DNA from: Campanula takesimana
Taxonomy: Eukaryota > Streptophyta > Magnoliopsida > Asterales > Campanulaceae
Assembly (NCBI GenBank): GCA_026119855.1
Contig: JAOWBW010000147.1
Location: 372,001-436,000 of the forward strand
Direction of reading: 5' to 3'
DNA length: 64,000 bases
The translations under genes and the position numbers were made by a program. Under the pieces are notes generated by a model. That model saw only the letters and a list, made by a program, of their open reading frames with translations. It did not search any database and was not told the origin of the DNA. Below, piece by piece: positions 9,417 through 22,192 of this stretch; position 1 is the stretch's first letter; each line of letters begins with the position of its first letter.

Positions 9417-10827
9417 TGTTAGGCCCAATTGGTAGGAAAATAGGCTAGAGGGGGGGTGAATAGCCTTTTTAAAACTTTTACAAAGAAACACTTTTAAATG
9501 CAAAGTCACTTATCAGTTTGCAAACTATTATCAGTAAGCGCAGCGGGTAAAATATGACTTAGTTTTAACTCACACAAAATCAGTGTATAAAAGATTTTGA
9601 GAGCTTGGTTTAAACACAAAGTAGTTTCTAAAAGTTCAATGCAGTTTCAAGAGATTGATCAATGGAAATGATGATGAGTCAGCAAGAACAGTAATGATTT
9701 GCCGGTGATAGAGTTCCAACCGGCAAGGACAGTAAGTAACAGAGGACACAGAGATTTGGAGAGGTTCACAGTGTAAATACTGCTACGTCCTCTACCAAGT
9801 TTGGTCAGAACTTGGATTTGGGTTAAGAGCACTATTAAATATCCCTAGTCTATTACAAGAGCGGCTTTGCCGGATACAAAGACTAAATTCTAGAGATAGT
9901 TTAATGAATCGTAAAGCAAATATCTGACCAAGTGTATTTGAGCGGCAAGTTCAAAAGAACTTATCTCACTCAGGTGTGTGTGTGAAAACTCAGACAACGT
10001 ATTCCTTAAAATAATCTAGTTCGGGGATACTAACAGTGTTGTAGAGTTTGTGCACAAGTGTATGTCCTATTAAATGATCTAATGATTATCTGGACAAGGA
10101 ATGTTTGAGCTTCAATGAATGCTGCAAACAACCAACTCTCTTCAATGCACTAAAATCACCAACCTTCTTCAATGCACTGAGTCCTCTATATATAGGAGGA
10201 GTTAAAGTCTTAGCTTGTTGAAGAAGGATAACATTTGAATTTCCAGCTGGGTAGGTGAGGAGCATTTAATGCAGTATCCTTGGCATTAATGGCGAAGATA
10301 CGCGTGCCTTAAAAGTCTGATGGGTAAAGACCCCTTTGTCTCAACCGGTTACCTGCAAAAGCAAGTAGAGACAGAGTATAGCTAAAAGTAGCTATGTGTC
10401 AGACGGCGTAGAAATCATTACAGAGCAGGTAAACTACTTTATGATAAAACAATATAGATACAATCAGCAAGGTTGACTTTAATGAAATGATGTCACCTGA
10501 CTGATAGTGCAGACTGTCTATTATATCGGCATGTTGTGAATGGAGTTGATCAGCAACTTCTTTAATAAGTTGATCGGCAACTTCTGTAGCAAGTTGATCG
10601 GCAACTTGTCGCATGTTAAGAATAGAGTTGATCGGCAACTTGTTTACTGGTCTGCTGATTTGCTTCCTCTTGCTGGTTTGTCTTGAATGCAGAGTTGAAA
10701 TACACCTGTGCTGATCATAAAGGATCCTAAGGGCACCTTAAAAGGTTCTAATAAAATTGGGGGACCCTAAGTGTAGACATGATTGGGATTAAGTAATTCT
10801 AGGACCTAGGTATCTATTTGAACAACA
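9417..10827 (-). repeat. 3' LTR of copia element
   Basis: 1411 bp, starting TGTTAGGCCC and ending GAACAACA on the plus strand. By eye it differs from the other LTR at about five substitutions and two length changes (a G run near 9450 and one T near 10310). A TATATATAG-type box is near 10190. It contains four TCGGCA motifs at 10520-10640. Confidence 0.95.
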
Positions 10828-10838
10828 ATCTCCTCCTA
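10828..10838 (-). other. Polypurine tract
   Basis: TAGGAGGAGAT on the minus strand, directly abutting the 3' LTR at 10827; start site for plus-strand DNA synthesis. Confidence 0.8.
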
Positions 10839-11158
10839 ATTACTTAAGTCCAATCACCCTTAAAGCTAAAGACATCTCTTATCTTAGGGAAAAGATTTCT
10901 AAGGATATCTAGGTATAACCAAATCCTAAGGTAAGTCACACTAGATGTCTAATGCAAAAGGTGGATTCACCAAAATAAATGGTGAAGCCGGTTCAAGGAA
11001 TCGGCAAGAGTGATGATCTGCAAAAGGAAATAGCACAGAATAATGCAGATAACACCACAAATATAAGAAAAACATATTAGCACAATAAAAATTTTATAAG
11101 CAAAGAAATTTGTCTGTGAAGGTCTTCAATAAGATATCTACATCATAGGCTATGTGAC
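10839..11158 (-). other. Copia 3' untranslated region
   Basis: Noncoding stretch between the extra ORF stop and the polypurine tract; nothing recognisable beyond one TCGGCAAG at about 10999. Confidence 0.5.
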
Positions 11159-14100
11159 TCAAGGATCAGCAGCTGGAGGATCAGAAATCTTGGGATCTGC
11201 TGCTGGAGTTGAGTCCTTTGTAGATTCAGACTTCCTAGCCTTCTTTCTTGCTTTTTCTTCTTTTCTTTCAGCTTTCCTCTTTGCCTTGCTCTGCCTTCTC
11301 TGAGCACTCTCTAATCTATCAGACAGCATCTTGTTGTTTGCCTCGAGAGCAGCTATCTTCAGATTAGCTTCGGTAAGAGCAGCTTTGGTCTTAGATAATT
11401 CTTCTTCAAGTCTTCCCATATCTCTTATCTGCAGCCTCTGATTATCAACAAGATTCTGTTGAATGCTATGAGTTGTCCCCAAGGATTCAGAAAGAGCCAT
11501 TATACGCTCTTCTCTATCAGCAAGGAGAGCTTTCAATTCTTTGACCAGAGTATTCTCCTCCTCCTGATTGGACTTACGTAGACGCTTAACCAGGTCTTTG
11601 TGAACATCCTTAACCAGGTCACCAACAGAAAGAGCCATATCACCAATATCAGCACGAGTGGCAGGCACTTGCTGATTTGTGAAATCGCCTTCACTAAACT
11701 TCAAATACTCATACAGACTGTTGACGATGGTCGGCTGGAAAATACTGGCAGACGTCGGGAGCACTATTGAAGGGATAAAATCTTCATTATTCAGATCAGC
11801 ATCTTCAATAAGCACGTCATCAGTCATCATTTCATCATCAAAGGAGATCAAGATAGGCTCAGAGGGAGAAGGAGGAACAGGAGCAGCTGGAATGAGTAAG
11901 AACCATTGAAGGGCAGCATCATCAGCAGAAGAGAAGAAATCGGCAGGGACAAAAGTTGAGACAATGAGATCATCAGAATCATCGGTACGAACGATCGGCA
12001 AGGAAAAAGCTGGATGAACTATAACAGCACGATCAGTCGGCAGATGAAACATACCACCGTCTTCAAGTGAAAGGAAGGTAGCCAAGATTAAGTTCAAATA
12101 AGCACGACCTTCAAGAATCATAGTCATTAACCCGGCATTCATCAGCCTTGAGGTATAGACTAGATGATCGGCACGCTGACGAGGATGAAATAATGGCAGA
12201 GTCATAGCCAAAGCGGCAGACTTGATCAAATAAAGAAGGCCACGAGGATTGGTATGCCTAACTTCAATGATGTCAGTCAGCAGATCATTGATCATCAAGC
12301 AGCTTCTCATCCATCCATTTGTAGTGATGCACACTTCAGTTGGAGAAGAACCGGGAAGGGTAGATTCATCTTTAATCTTTATCTGTCCTGGTCTAGATCG
12401 AATTGGGTCATAGACCACTTTCTTCTTAAGTCTAGAAATCCGAGGAGTCTTTCCCTTTGTACGAACAATGTCATCATCATTGAGAATCCAGGGAAGATAG
12501 ATTGGACTATCACTGGTAGAATCTCCTGGAGAGAATTTATGCTTGGTGACATGAGGGTGGTCTTTGCCGAATGGGAGTGGACATCTGCCTAAGGTATACT
12601 TGAAGGATAACCTTGGATGAACAGTGAAGAGAGGCTGTCCAAATTTGTTGGAGGGGATAGATGCATTGGAAGTGTACCAGTTTGAGCACATCATATCCTT
12701 CCCATTGAGAAAATAATCATAGCTGGGTGGTGGAGAAGTATCAACAGCATTAGGATCAACAAAGGCTTATTCTCCAACCACCATGTAATCAGCAGGATCT
12801 ATCTCATCGGCATGATCTACATCGGCACGAGCAGCAGCAGGAGCCGGCAAGAGAGGGGTGATAACAGACGGCAAGCTGAACAAAGGCTGTAGAAGAATCT
12901 CTTCAAACTGTAGACTAGCAGCAATGTCAGCATCCAGATTAGGAGTACTATCATCAGAACCTCCTCCCAACTCCACAACCTCCTTGATTCCAGTAGGGGG
13001 AACAATCTGTATTTCAGGGGTGACTGATATTAACTGAGTGTCTGTAGTTTTCTCAGTAAGATGAGTGTCAGCAGTTGTCTCATTAGTCACTTTTTCAGCA
13101 AGTTCTCCTCCTGAAACAGATACATCCAATTGTTGAGTGTCCATAGTTGTCTCAACTGGAGCAGGAGGGTCCGCAGATAGACCCATCAGAGGTTGAGTGT
13201 CTGAAGTTTGCTCAACATGAAATTTCACTATCTCCTTAAAATGTTCATCAGCATGACTTCCTTCAACACTACTATCACCCTCAAATACAGATTCTGCAAA
13301 GACTTCAGCAGTGGAAGCTTTAGTCATGACAGTTCTGATAGGCATCTTGTCACTATCTGTTGTAAGTGAAGTGGAAGGAGAGTCAGCAGCAGCTTTGTGA
13401 GCACAAACTAAATCACCAAATAAATCAGCACCATCATCATCAGCATCACTATCAGTAGAATCACTATCTTCATCACGCCCATCGGCAACAAACTCTTTAT
13501 CAGCAGCATCTGCATCGTCGGCAGAGTGAACATCGGCATCTGTCTCGGTCTTGCTGCTGCTTGGCGAAGGAACATGAGCATCTTTATCGGCAAGGTCTTC
13601 AGCGGCACGACGATCGGCATCTTGCTTCAACAGAAATTCATTAGACTTTTCAATCAAGTCCATAGTGACCTTCTTTACTGATCTATGAAAGTGAGCATTG
13701 AGAGGGATGACAGCAGGAGCCTCATCATCATTGTATGGCAGCAAATCTTCATCATTTTCAAGTCTTCCAATCTGATACGGATCAAACTCTGTGAATTGAG
13801 AGAGCTGATTAAATATCCTGGCATAGATGAGCCACATGTCCTGAACCATCAAGTCTTGTCTAATTCTATCTTGAAAAAGATAGACTTGGTTCCAGTGTAG
13901 TGGTAGGAATTCAAAATACCGACCAAAATTGAGCTTTAGTTCAGCCTCTTTCAACTGCTTGAACTTTGATAGAGGGACAAACTTCTCTTTCCACATATCA
14001 GTGCGTCTGTCCAAACTCTTTTGATCAACATAATCAGCAGGATTTCCGGGAGTGACAGTGTCTTTCATCTCTTCATGAAACTGAAGAAGACGACGAATAA

Positions 14101-15409
14101 AGGGAGGCAGATGGTCAATCGGAAAGACCCATTTCTTGATCAAGACCTTGTTGGTGAAGGACCAAGGATTCTTGTAGAAGGTGTGGAAAGTTGGGTTTCT
14201 GATTGGAGCGCATCTCCTAGGAGTCTGAGACTTGAGCTTCTCAATGACATCCTCAATACTTTTGCCATCGGCAAAGTCATCAGTGAATTCTTCATCAGGA
14301 ATTTCAACCTTGACAGCAGGATCGGTAGTTAGGGAAGCACCGGCAAGATGAGCAGGGGCAAACCTAATTAGCTTGGCTCTTGGATCAGCAGGAGGAATAG
14401 TGGAAGAAGGAACTACATCGGCAAGCTTCACCTTCTTTATTACCACTTGATCGGCAATCTTTACCAGTTTCCTTTTCTTTGGAGCACCAGGAGTAGAATC
14501 GGCAAGAATCCTATCAGTTGAAGGAGCAGGAGTAGAGACTGCTGCTGATTGAGAAGCAACTGAAGGAATGGTCTTTGCCTTTTTCTTCCTCTGAGTCACA
14601 ACAGGTGCAGGAGCAACAGATGGGGCATCGGCACTGGAAGCATTCTTTGAAATCCTTTTCCAATCCTTAGCATTAAAGAACTTCAACCTATTGAAAGGCA
14701 AGCTGGATGGAAAGCGATCGGCAGCCACTACATTGGCATTTCTCCTCAGAATCATACTTATCAACAGATAATGGCATCCTTTTCCAGGATTGGCCTTGTT
14801 CTTCAATCTGTCAGAAGCCCACTTATCAGCAGCCGTAGCGATAATCCTGAATATGTAGGCACACCAGTTGAACTCAATCTGCAGAACAATGGCGGCCATA
14901 GCTTCAAACTGCACATCAGTAATATTGCTGTGGGATCCAGATCGGCAAATGAGACATCTATCAACTATCTCAGCCAAAGCATAGTATCTTCGGGGATAGT
15001 GAATCTTCAGATGATTAGTGCCACTAAGCCTTGTGCCAGCACCTCTCATGATAATCCAAGCCCTATCCAGTTCCTGCTCATCAACTAGAGCACTCAACCC
15101 TTCATTCCCAAGATTGGGAAAAACTTCAGAGATAGAAGAGGGAGTAAGAGAGATCTGCACGCCCAAAACAGTAGAATTGATGGAGACGATAACGGAGGAG
15201 TCAGCACGAGAGCGGACAACAGAAGAGTTGGAGAAGAATTCTTTGACAAGATCCACAAATACTGAACTAACTCCTGATGGAGTGATGAACGAATCAAGCA
15301 AGGACCCAATAAGAAGATTCTTCAAGAAAACCCCGTCGGCTTCGTCGTTGAAGTAGTCGGAGTCAACATAGCCTCCGTAGATATCTTTTTCACCGGACAT
15401 TGTCTGCAA
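11159..15409 (-). CDS. Long extra ORF downstream of pol, one in-frame stop
   Basis: Two open stretches, 15409-12767 (880 codons) and 12694-11159 (511 codons), lie in the same frame. A single TAA at 12767-12769 separates them and the 24 codons between are open, so they form one frame of about 1415 codons. The first ~270 residues look folded and resemble the domain called putative plant transposon protein (my inference). Then come basic and very acidic low-complexity segments with repeated Ala-Asp pairs. The last ~140 residues are a Glu/Lys/Leu coiled coil ending in a Lys/Arg-rich, nuclear-signal-like stretch. No signal peptide or membrane segment supports an envelope role, although it holds the envelope-like position of Sireviruses. 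The TAA could be a mutation or a readthrough stop. Confidence 0.75.
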
Positions 15410-16184
15410 AATTACTCAAACCACTCTCAATGTTAGAAATAAAGACAAATCAAACCATAAATGATTAGAAATGAGCAGAGAATAAACATTAACACTTACC
15501 AGATTATGAATAGATGAACAAGTAAAACGATGAACTGACAATCTGGAAAGAGGAGAGATAGAGAGAATAGAGAGCAGAGAGAAAAAAATGGCGGAGAAAA
15601 AGCTTAATGGAATTTTGAAAGGCGTTATATATGTTATGGGGGAGAGAGAGAATATGAGAGGGCAAGGGAGAGAAATAACTATACCTATAATCTCGAAGAA
15701 CGTGCGCACGCAAAAATTAATGCGCACACAAATCAGTAAGGTGAACAGTTAAAAGTAAGAGGGAGAAAGGGTAAATTAGTCAAAAATAAAATAGAAGTGA
15801 TGATGACCTGTTTACCTGCTGATGTATCGCATTAAATGGAATACATCTTGACACGATTTTGGATAAGAAAGGTACACACACGTGTCAGGGAGATGGTGTG
15901 ACCGATGTACCTTTGATTTGATTGCTTACGTCATGTGTCAGGAATCTTAACTTTTGCAGAGACGTGCTGATTTGATTTTATCAATCGGCAAGATAGCTTG
16001 AATCGGCAAAATGATTGAATCGGCAAGATATTGAATCGGCAAGATATATAGATTGAATCAGCAAGATGATTTTGACAAAATTTTGATCGGCAAGATTTTG
16101 TCGGCATGTCCGTGGTCAGCAAGATAATTGATGCTCTGCTGATTTGATCGGCAGACTAACACAAGTAGCAAAGTTAGCACAAGT
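15410..16184 (-). other. Copia noncoding spacer with TCGGCAAG repeats
   Basis: No ORF of note. It contains a cluster of at least seven TCGGCA-type motifs at 15984-16152 with irregular spacing, plus purine-rich tracts at 15540-15670. It probably holds the leader or splice site for the extra ORF. Confidence 0.6.
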
Positions 16185-19100
16185 TTAACCATAAAAATCA
16201 ATCATACCTAATTCACCTCTGAGGAATTCAAATCTTTTCTGATCCAAGGGCTTTGTTAGTATGTCTGCTCTTTGGAAATCGGTATGGACTTTGAGCAGCA
16301 CAACATTCCCTTTTTCAACATGTTCCTTCAGGAAGTGGTATTTGATGTCTATGTGCTTGGTTTTGGAATGCATGACCGGATTGTTTGATACTGAAATTGC
16401 TGATTGGTTGTCACAATAGATGGGACAAATTTGAGATGGTACTTCATAGTCAACCAGCTGCTGTTTCATCCATAGAATCTGTGAACAGCAACTGCCGGCA
16501 GTTATGTACTCAGCTTCAGTAGTGGAAGTGGAAATTGATACTTGCTTCTTACAGGACCAAGACACCAATCTATCACCAAGAAATTGGTAAGTTCCACTTG
16601 TACTCTTTCTGGTCACCCTACAAGCTGCAAAGTCTGCATCTGAGTAACCTATTAGATTGAAAGATGAATCTCTTGCATACCATAATCAGAGGTTAGCAGT
16701 GCCACATAAATATTTAATAATACGTTTTACAGCCTGCAGATGGGATTCCCTAGGGTCAGCTTGAAACCTGGCACAAACACAAACAGCAAACATAATATCT
16801 GGTCTACTGGCAGTAAGATAGAGGAGTGAGCCGATCATACCTCGGTAGACAGTCATGTCTACTTTCTTACCGGACTCATCCTTATCTAAATGAATGTTAG
16901 TGCCCATCGGTGTGCTTTGAGAGTGAGCATTGTCAAAGCCAAACTTCTTGATAAGTTCTTTGGCATACTTGGCTTGACTGATGAATATTCCTTCATGGGT
17001 TTGTTTGACTTGAAGTCCAAGGAAATATGTTAGTTCACCCATCATGCTCATCTCGAACTTGCTCTGCATCAGTTTCTCAAATCTCTTGCAAAGTGATTCG
17101 TTAGTGGAACCAAAAATAATATCATCGACATAAATTTGAACAAACAATGAATGACCCTTATGCTTGGCAACAAATAAAGTAGTATCGATTTTACCTCGAG
17201 TGAAGCCTAAGCCATCGCTAAGTAAGAACTTAGATAGGGTTTCATACCATGCTCTTGGAGCTTGCTTTAGGCCATAGAGAGCTTTCTTCAATCGGTAGAC
17301 ATGATCAGGCTTCTTGGAGTCCTCAAAACCTGGTGGTTGTTCAACATACACTAGTTCTTGGAGTTCTCCATTCAGGAAGGCACTTTTCACGTCCATTTGA
17401 TATAGCTTGAATTCTTTGAAGGCAGCATAGGCTAGGAAAAGTCTTATAGCTTCCAATCTTGCAACAGGAGCAAATGTCTCATCGTAGTCGATTCCTTCCT
17501 CTTGACGGTAGCCTTTAGCAACTAACCTTGCTTTGTTTCTAATGATTTTCCCAGCTTCATCCAATTTGTTCCTGTAAACCCACTTAGTACCAATAACTTG
17601 CTGAGAAGTTGGTCTTGGCACAAGTTCCCATACTTTGCATCTTTCAAACTGATTCAGTTCCTCTTGCATGGCTTCAACCCAACCAGGATCGGCAAGAGCT
17701 TCTTCAGTCTTCTTTGGTTCTATATCGGAGACCATAGCAGATGAGAAAAGGCTTTCAGCAAATGCTCTACTAAGGTTCCTTGTTAATCTGGGACCAAAGA
17801 CATCACCAATCACATTTTCTAATGGATGATCACGAACTGTTCTGACTTCTCTCGGCACATCTTGTCTTACTGATTCTTGTTGTAAGGATTCTAGAGGAGG
17901 ATCAAGATCAGCAGATGGTGTAGGAGAAGAACTTTGAGTGAGAGGTGGATGAAAGCTTGGAGGATTAGGTCTTATAACAGAAATGGGTTGAGGGCTAGAT
18001 CTGTCTTCAGGATGATCAGCAGAGTTTGCATCGGCAAACGGATTATGAAATTCATCAGCAGGTTCTGGTTCTGCTGATGAAGGAAAATAAGGAGCATCTG
18101 CTGATTCTTCTGCTGAAATGACTGGATCAGCAGCTGGTACTTGATCTGCAGGATTAGTATTACTGGATTCACCTGTCTCATGAGCACTAGACACATTAGT
18201 ACTATTTGGAGCCTTGTCAGACTCTAACAAATCAAATTCATCAAAGGTTACATGAACAGATTCAACAATTTTCAAAAGTTTCTTATTGAAAACTCGAAAG
18301 GCCTTACTGTGTTTAGCGTATCCAACAAAGATTCCTTCATCAGCTTTCTCATCAAATTTACCTCTGTGCTCTTTTCCATTGTATAGCACGTAACATTTGC
18401 AGCCGAATATCTTGAAGAATCCGATGTTGGGAATTCTGCCTCTCCAGAGTTCATAAGGAGTCTTGTTATGGAATTTGTTGATTAGAGATCTGTTCTGGGT
18501 GAAGCAGACTGTATTGATCGCTTCAGCCCAAAAGTACTTCGGCAGCCTGGCTTCGGCAATCATGGTCTTACCAGCTTCAATGAGAGTTATGTTCTTCCTC
18601 TCAACAACACCATTTTGTTGTGGTGTACCGGCAGCTGAGAAGTTGTGGTCTATACCATGATCATCACAGTACTGAGCAATACCATTGTTCTTGAATTCAG
18701 TGCCGTTGTCTGATCTCATACTGATGATATCGCTTTCTTTCTGAGTTTGTAGTAGTCTGAATAACTTGGTGGCAACAGCATAGGTGTCATCTTTGTGACT
18801 GAAGGTTTCCACCCAAGTATATCTAGAGAAGTCATCTACTACAACCAAGGTGTATCTACTTCCCCCGATACTTGCTGTAGTTGTGGGGCCAAATAGATCC
18901 ATATGTAGCATTTGGAGGCACTTAGAAGTTGACATGCAGGGCTTGCTTCGGAAAGATGACTTATGTAGTTTTCCAAGCTGGCAGGTCTTGCATTTCTTTG
19001 CTTGATCAGCAGACACTTGAGGCAGACCGGTAACAACATTTGAACCGGCAAGCTTGGATAGATATTTGAAGTTCAAGTGACTGAGTCTCTTGTGCCATAG

Positions 19101-19604
19101 CCATGAGTTCTCACTGATGTTCTTAGCTACAAAACAAACATTAGCAACACCAGTAATAGCACTTAAGTCTACTGCATAAATGTTACCTTTACATTTGGCA
19201 GTGAGAAGAGTTTCATTGGAAGCAATGTCTTTCACATAGCAACTGGAAGTAGTAAATACGCATTGCATTCCTTTATCACAGAATTGTGATATTGATAGAA
19301 GGTTGTGTTTCAGACCATCCACTAGAGAGACCTTCTGTACAGTAACTGCACCTCTCTTGATGGTACCTATACCGACGATTTTTCCTTTGGCATTATCACC
19401 AAACACTACTGGGGGACCTGATGCTTCGATAGTATCGGCAAGAAGATCTGCAAATCCTGTCATATGTCTAGAGCAGCCACTATCTAGAATCCACAAATCC
19501 TTGCTTGCACCAGTTGAGGCCATGAAGCATTCCTGAAATAAAACGGTATGCTTATGGTCCCCCTTATTCAAGGGTCCGAGGGTTAGTTCCTCTTTGGCAA
19601 CCAC
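16185..19604 (-). pseudogene. Copia pol: protease, integrase, RT, RNase H (one in-frame stop)
   Basis: The frame is open from 19604 to 16686 (972 codons), has one TGA at 16686-16688, and continues in the same frame to 16185. Protease DSGCSRHMTG lies at residues 41-50, GAG-pre-integrase WLWHKRLSH next, integrase with MDLFGPT, VVVDDFSRYTWV and SDNGTEF...GTPQQNGVVER. RT has LVAKGYRQEEGIDYDETFAPVA and YVDDIIFG (about 824). RNase H has KSTSGTYQFLG, STTEAEYI and KTKHIDIKYHF. The stop falls between RT and RNase H, inside a GTANL-LWYAR segment where related elements have a sense codon; all catalytic motifs are otherwise present. Confidence 0.92.
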
Positions 19605-22128
19605 ATCTGGCCACCACTTGAGGATGAAACCTCAGTGGGTCCAGATAGGTGCTTCAAGAGGCATTCATGAGCCTTGTGACCATAATCAAAACAATTAGAA
19701 CATCTCACATGACTGATAGGCTGTGGAGTCGGTAGAATATCATTCTGTTTAGTCGGTGCATCGGCAGAACTAGGGAATTGAGCAGGCACAAACTTAGTAG
19801 GTTTAAAGGTGCTAGCATTGCCTTTCTTTCCATTCTGTTTACCTTTGGCAGTTACCTTTTTAGGCACTTGTCCATCGGCAGCAGAGGAGGTCAGATCGGC
19901 AGCACTTGCTCTGCTGATGTAATCACCAAGAATACCGTTATCGGCAGACTCAGTATCAGCAACCTTAACATATCTTTGTTTGTGCTTATCATTCCTTTTG
20001 TTCTGGTTCTTAGGATACTTTATTGCCACAGCACTGTATATTGGCTTAGCATCCTTATGCACTGAGTTAACAGGATTACATTCAACTTTCTCATCCTTTT
20101 TCTCGGTAGCACAAGTTTCAGTAGAGCTACTGCTGCTGGAATCAAATCCTAACCCAGATTGGTCCTTATATGACATTTGGGTCTGTAGGATTGTTTCAAC
20201 AGCAACTCTAGATTTTGTGTAAGAATCAACAATCCTTGAGAGATGATTGTTTCTTTTCACAAGATCTTCGATCTGAGCTATCAATACTGCTACTTGGCAT
20301 TTGAGATCCAGGTTTTCTTTCTTTAAAGAAATAGACTCAAGCTCGTGTCCTTTGAGAACCGAAAGTTCAGACATAAGCGAGCTATTCTCGTTAGAAATTC
20401 TTTTGAAATCAGCAGCCATCACTTTATGAACGCTACTCAGCTTCTCATGATCGATAAAAAGTTCATCCATTGTCTCTATCATTTCAGCTTTGGATATTTC
20501 AGGACAAGGATCAGCTAAAATTTTAGGAGCAGAGGCAATGGGTCCAGGAGAGAAGTCAGGTAGGGAAGAGATGGGTTTTGATATGTTTTTGGCAATGCTA
20601 GATTGTTCATTGAATAATAGTTTTCTGGTCATCGGTAAGGATTTTGATTTGTTGGTGGTGAATTGAGAAGAGTTACACTGGCCATAGAGTGAGGTTCCCA
20701 CCTGGTGTACTTTGTATCCATATGGGTTTTCAGCTTTGACACTTATTTCTTTGAAGTGTGGTTGAGGTCTTCCAACAGATTCTTCTTTGACTGGAGTTCT
20801 TGGTGGAGATGGATCTTGGTAGACAGGAGTCGGCAATGATGATACATCGGCATCTTCCAAATCTAGGGCGACAAAACTTACATCGGCATCTTCATCTTCA
20901 TCGGCATCTTCATCGGAATCAGTTTCACACCAAACCGGCAAGGCCTTTTCTGTGCTTTCATCGGCAACAAAGCTTCTAGACTTAGGATGTCTCTGGTTGA
21001 ATGACTTCCTCATGTATTCATATTTTGGTTGGGGACATTTAGAAGCAAAGTGACCAGGTTTTCTGCAGTTGAAGCAGACCAGATCACCTTTGTTGTTCTT
21101 TCCATCGGTAGCACTAGTAGAGGGTTTATTGTAGCTTGCTGGTTTCTGAAATGGTGGTGTGAAGGATTTTGGTTGTTGGTAGTTTCCTTTCTGCATCCTT
21201 TTGAAGTCTTTGAACTTTTTGTAGTTCCTAGCGAAGGCGGCAAATTCGTCTTCTTCCATCGGTTTTTCTGAGGTTATTTCATGGGTATTGGAACTGCAGG
21301 ATGTTTGAGGTGGATCTATAGGAGGGAATTTGTTTGAAGGAAAGGATATCTGTGACTGAGCTGATAGAGACAAGTTTTTGAAAAATTTTTCGAGAACGTT
21401 AAGTTTTTGCAGTTCTCTCTCATACAGAAATAGACTAGACACAAGATTCTGAATAGAAGTCTTGTTTAAGTCTCTCACTTCTCTAACAGCGGTGACCTTA
21501 GTATGATACTCATTTCCCAAAGAACTTAGAAAACGAATATTAAGATCTTTCATAGTATAAACTTTACCTAATGAAGCACATAGATTACTTACCTCGCAAA
21601 ATCTGTCGTAGGCACTCCTTAGTGATTCACCATCTTGTTTCTTGAAGGATTCAAACTCAGCAATGCAATCGTAGAGTCTGTTGTCCTTCACCTGCTCGTC
21701 ACCTTCAAAATATGCAAGGAGCTTGTTCCAGCATTCTTGAGCCGTGGAGCACAAGTCAATAAGTTTGTATTGCTTGTCATCCAAACCACAAGAGATAATG
21801 TGGCATGCTTTTCCATCTAGGGCAGCAGAAAGTTTGTCGTCGTCGGTCCATTCCTCTCTGGGTTTCTCAATCAAAGTTTCATCAATCTGAACATGGGTTT
21901 CCTGTTCAGTTTCTCTATCAGCATGTTGTGTCAGCGGAGTGGAGGGAATAGGTCTGTAGGTGGTTGAAACTTTAACGGAATGATTGGACCACCTTCTATG
22001 ACCTTCATCAACCGGTCATCGATTGAGTTCATATACTTTATCATACGAGATTTCCAGACACCAAACTCGTTGACATTCAACAACGGAATGGTGGTGATGT
22101 TGAATGACTGCATGATTTTTCCTGCCAT
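19583..22128 (-). pseudogene. Copia gag, frameshifted near its N-terminus
   Basis: Start at the ATG at 22128 (MAGKIMQSFN). The first about 50 residues are in one frame and the rest in another; the shift lies near 21975, in the segment after GGPIIP. From there the frame is open to 19583. It contains a copia-type gag/UBN2 core (WNKLLAYFEGDEQVKDNRLY and following), a CCHC knuckle CFNCRKPGHFASKC near plus 21050, a coiled-coil stretch, and a second knuckle CSNCFDYGHKAHEC near 19680. Two knuckles in a gag above 800 aa fit Sireviruses. It overlaps pol by 22 nt in a different frame. Confidence 0.85.
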
Positions 22129-22178
22129 GGTATCGGCAAACAAGCTGCAAAGCTTGGAAATTTCTTTCAAAATTCCAA

Positions 22179-22190
22179 GCTCTGATACCA
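22179..22190 (-). other. Primer binding site (initiator tRNA-Met)
   Basis: TGGTATCAGAGC on the minus strand, two bases inside the 5' LTR. This is the standard site for initiator tRNA-Met in plant copia elements. Confidence 0.9.
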
Positions 22191-22192
22191 AT

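Noticed and set aside
8728..9435. A stand-alone 235-aa movement protein gene
   Set aside because: The frame ends in the copia LTR; it is the 5' piece of the interrupted ORF1, not a separate gene.
11159..15409. Retroviral envelope gene in the copia element
   Set aside because: The position fits, but no signal peptide, membrane anchor or Cys-rich ectodomain is visible.
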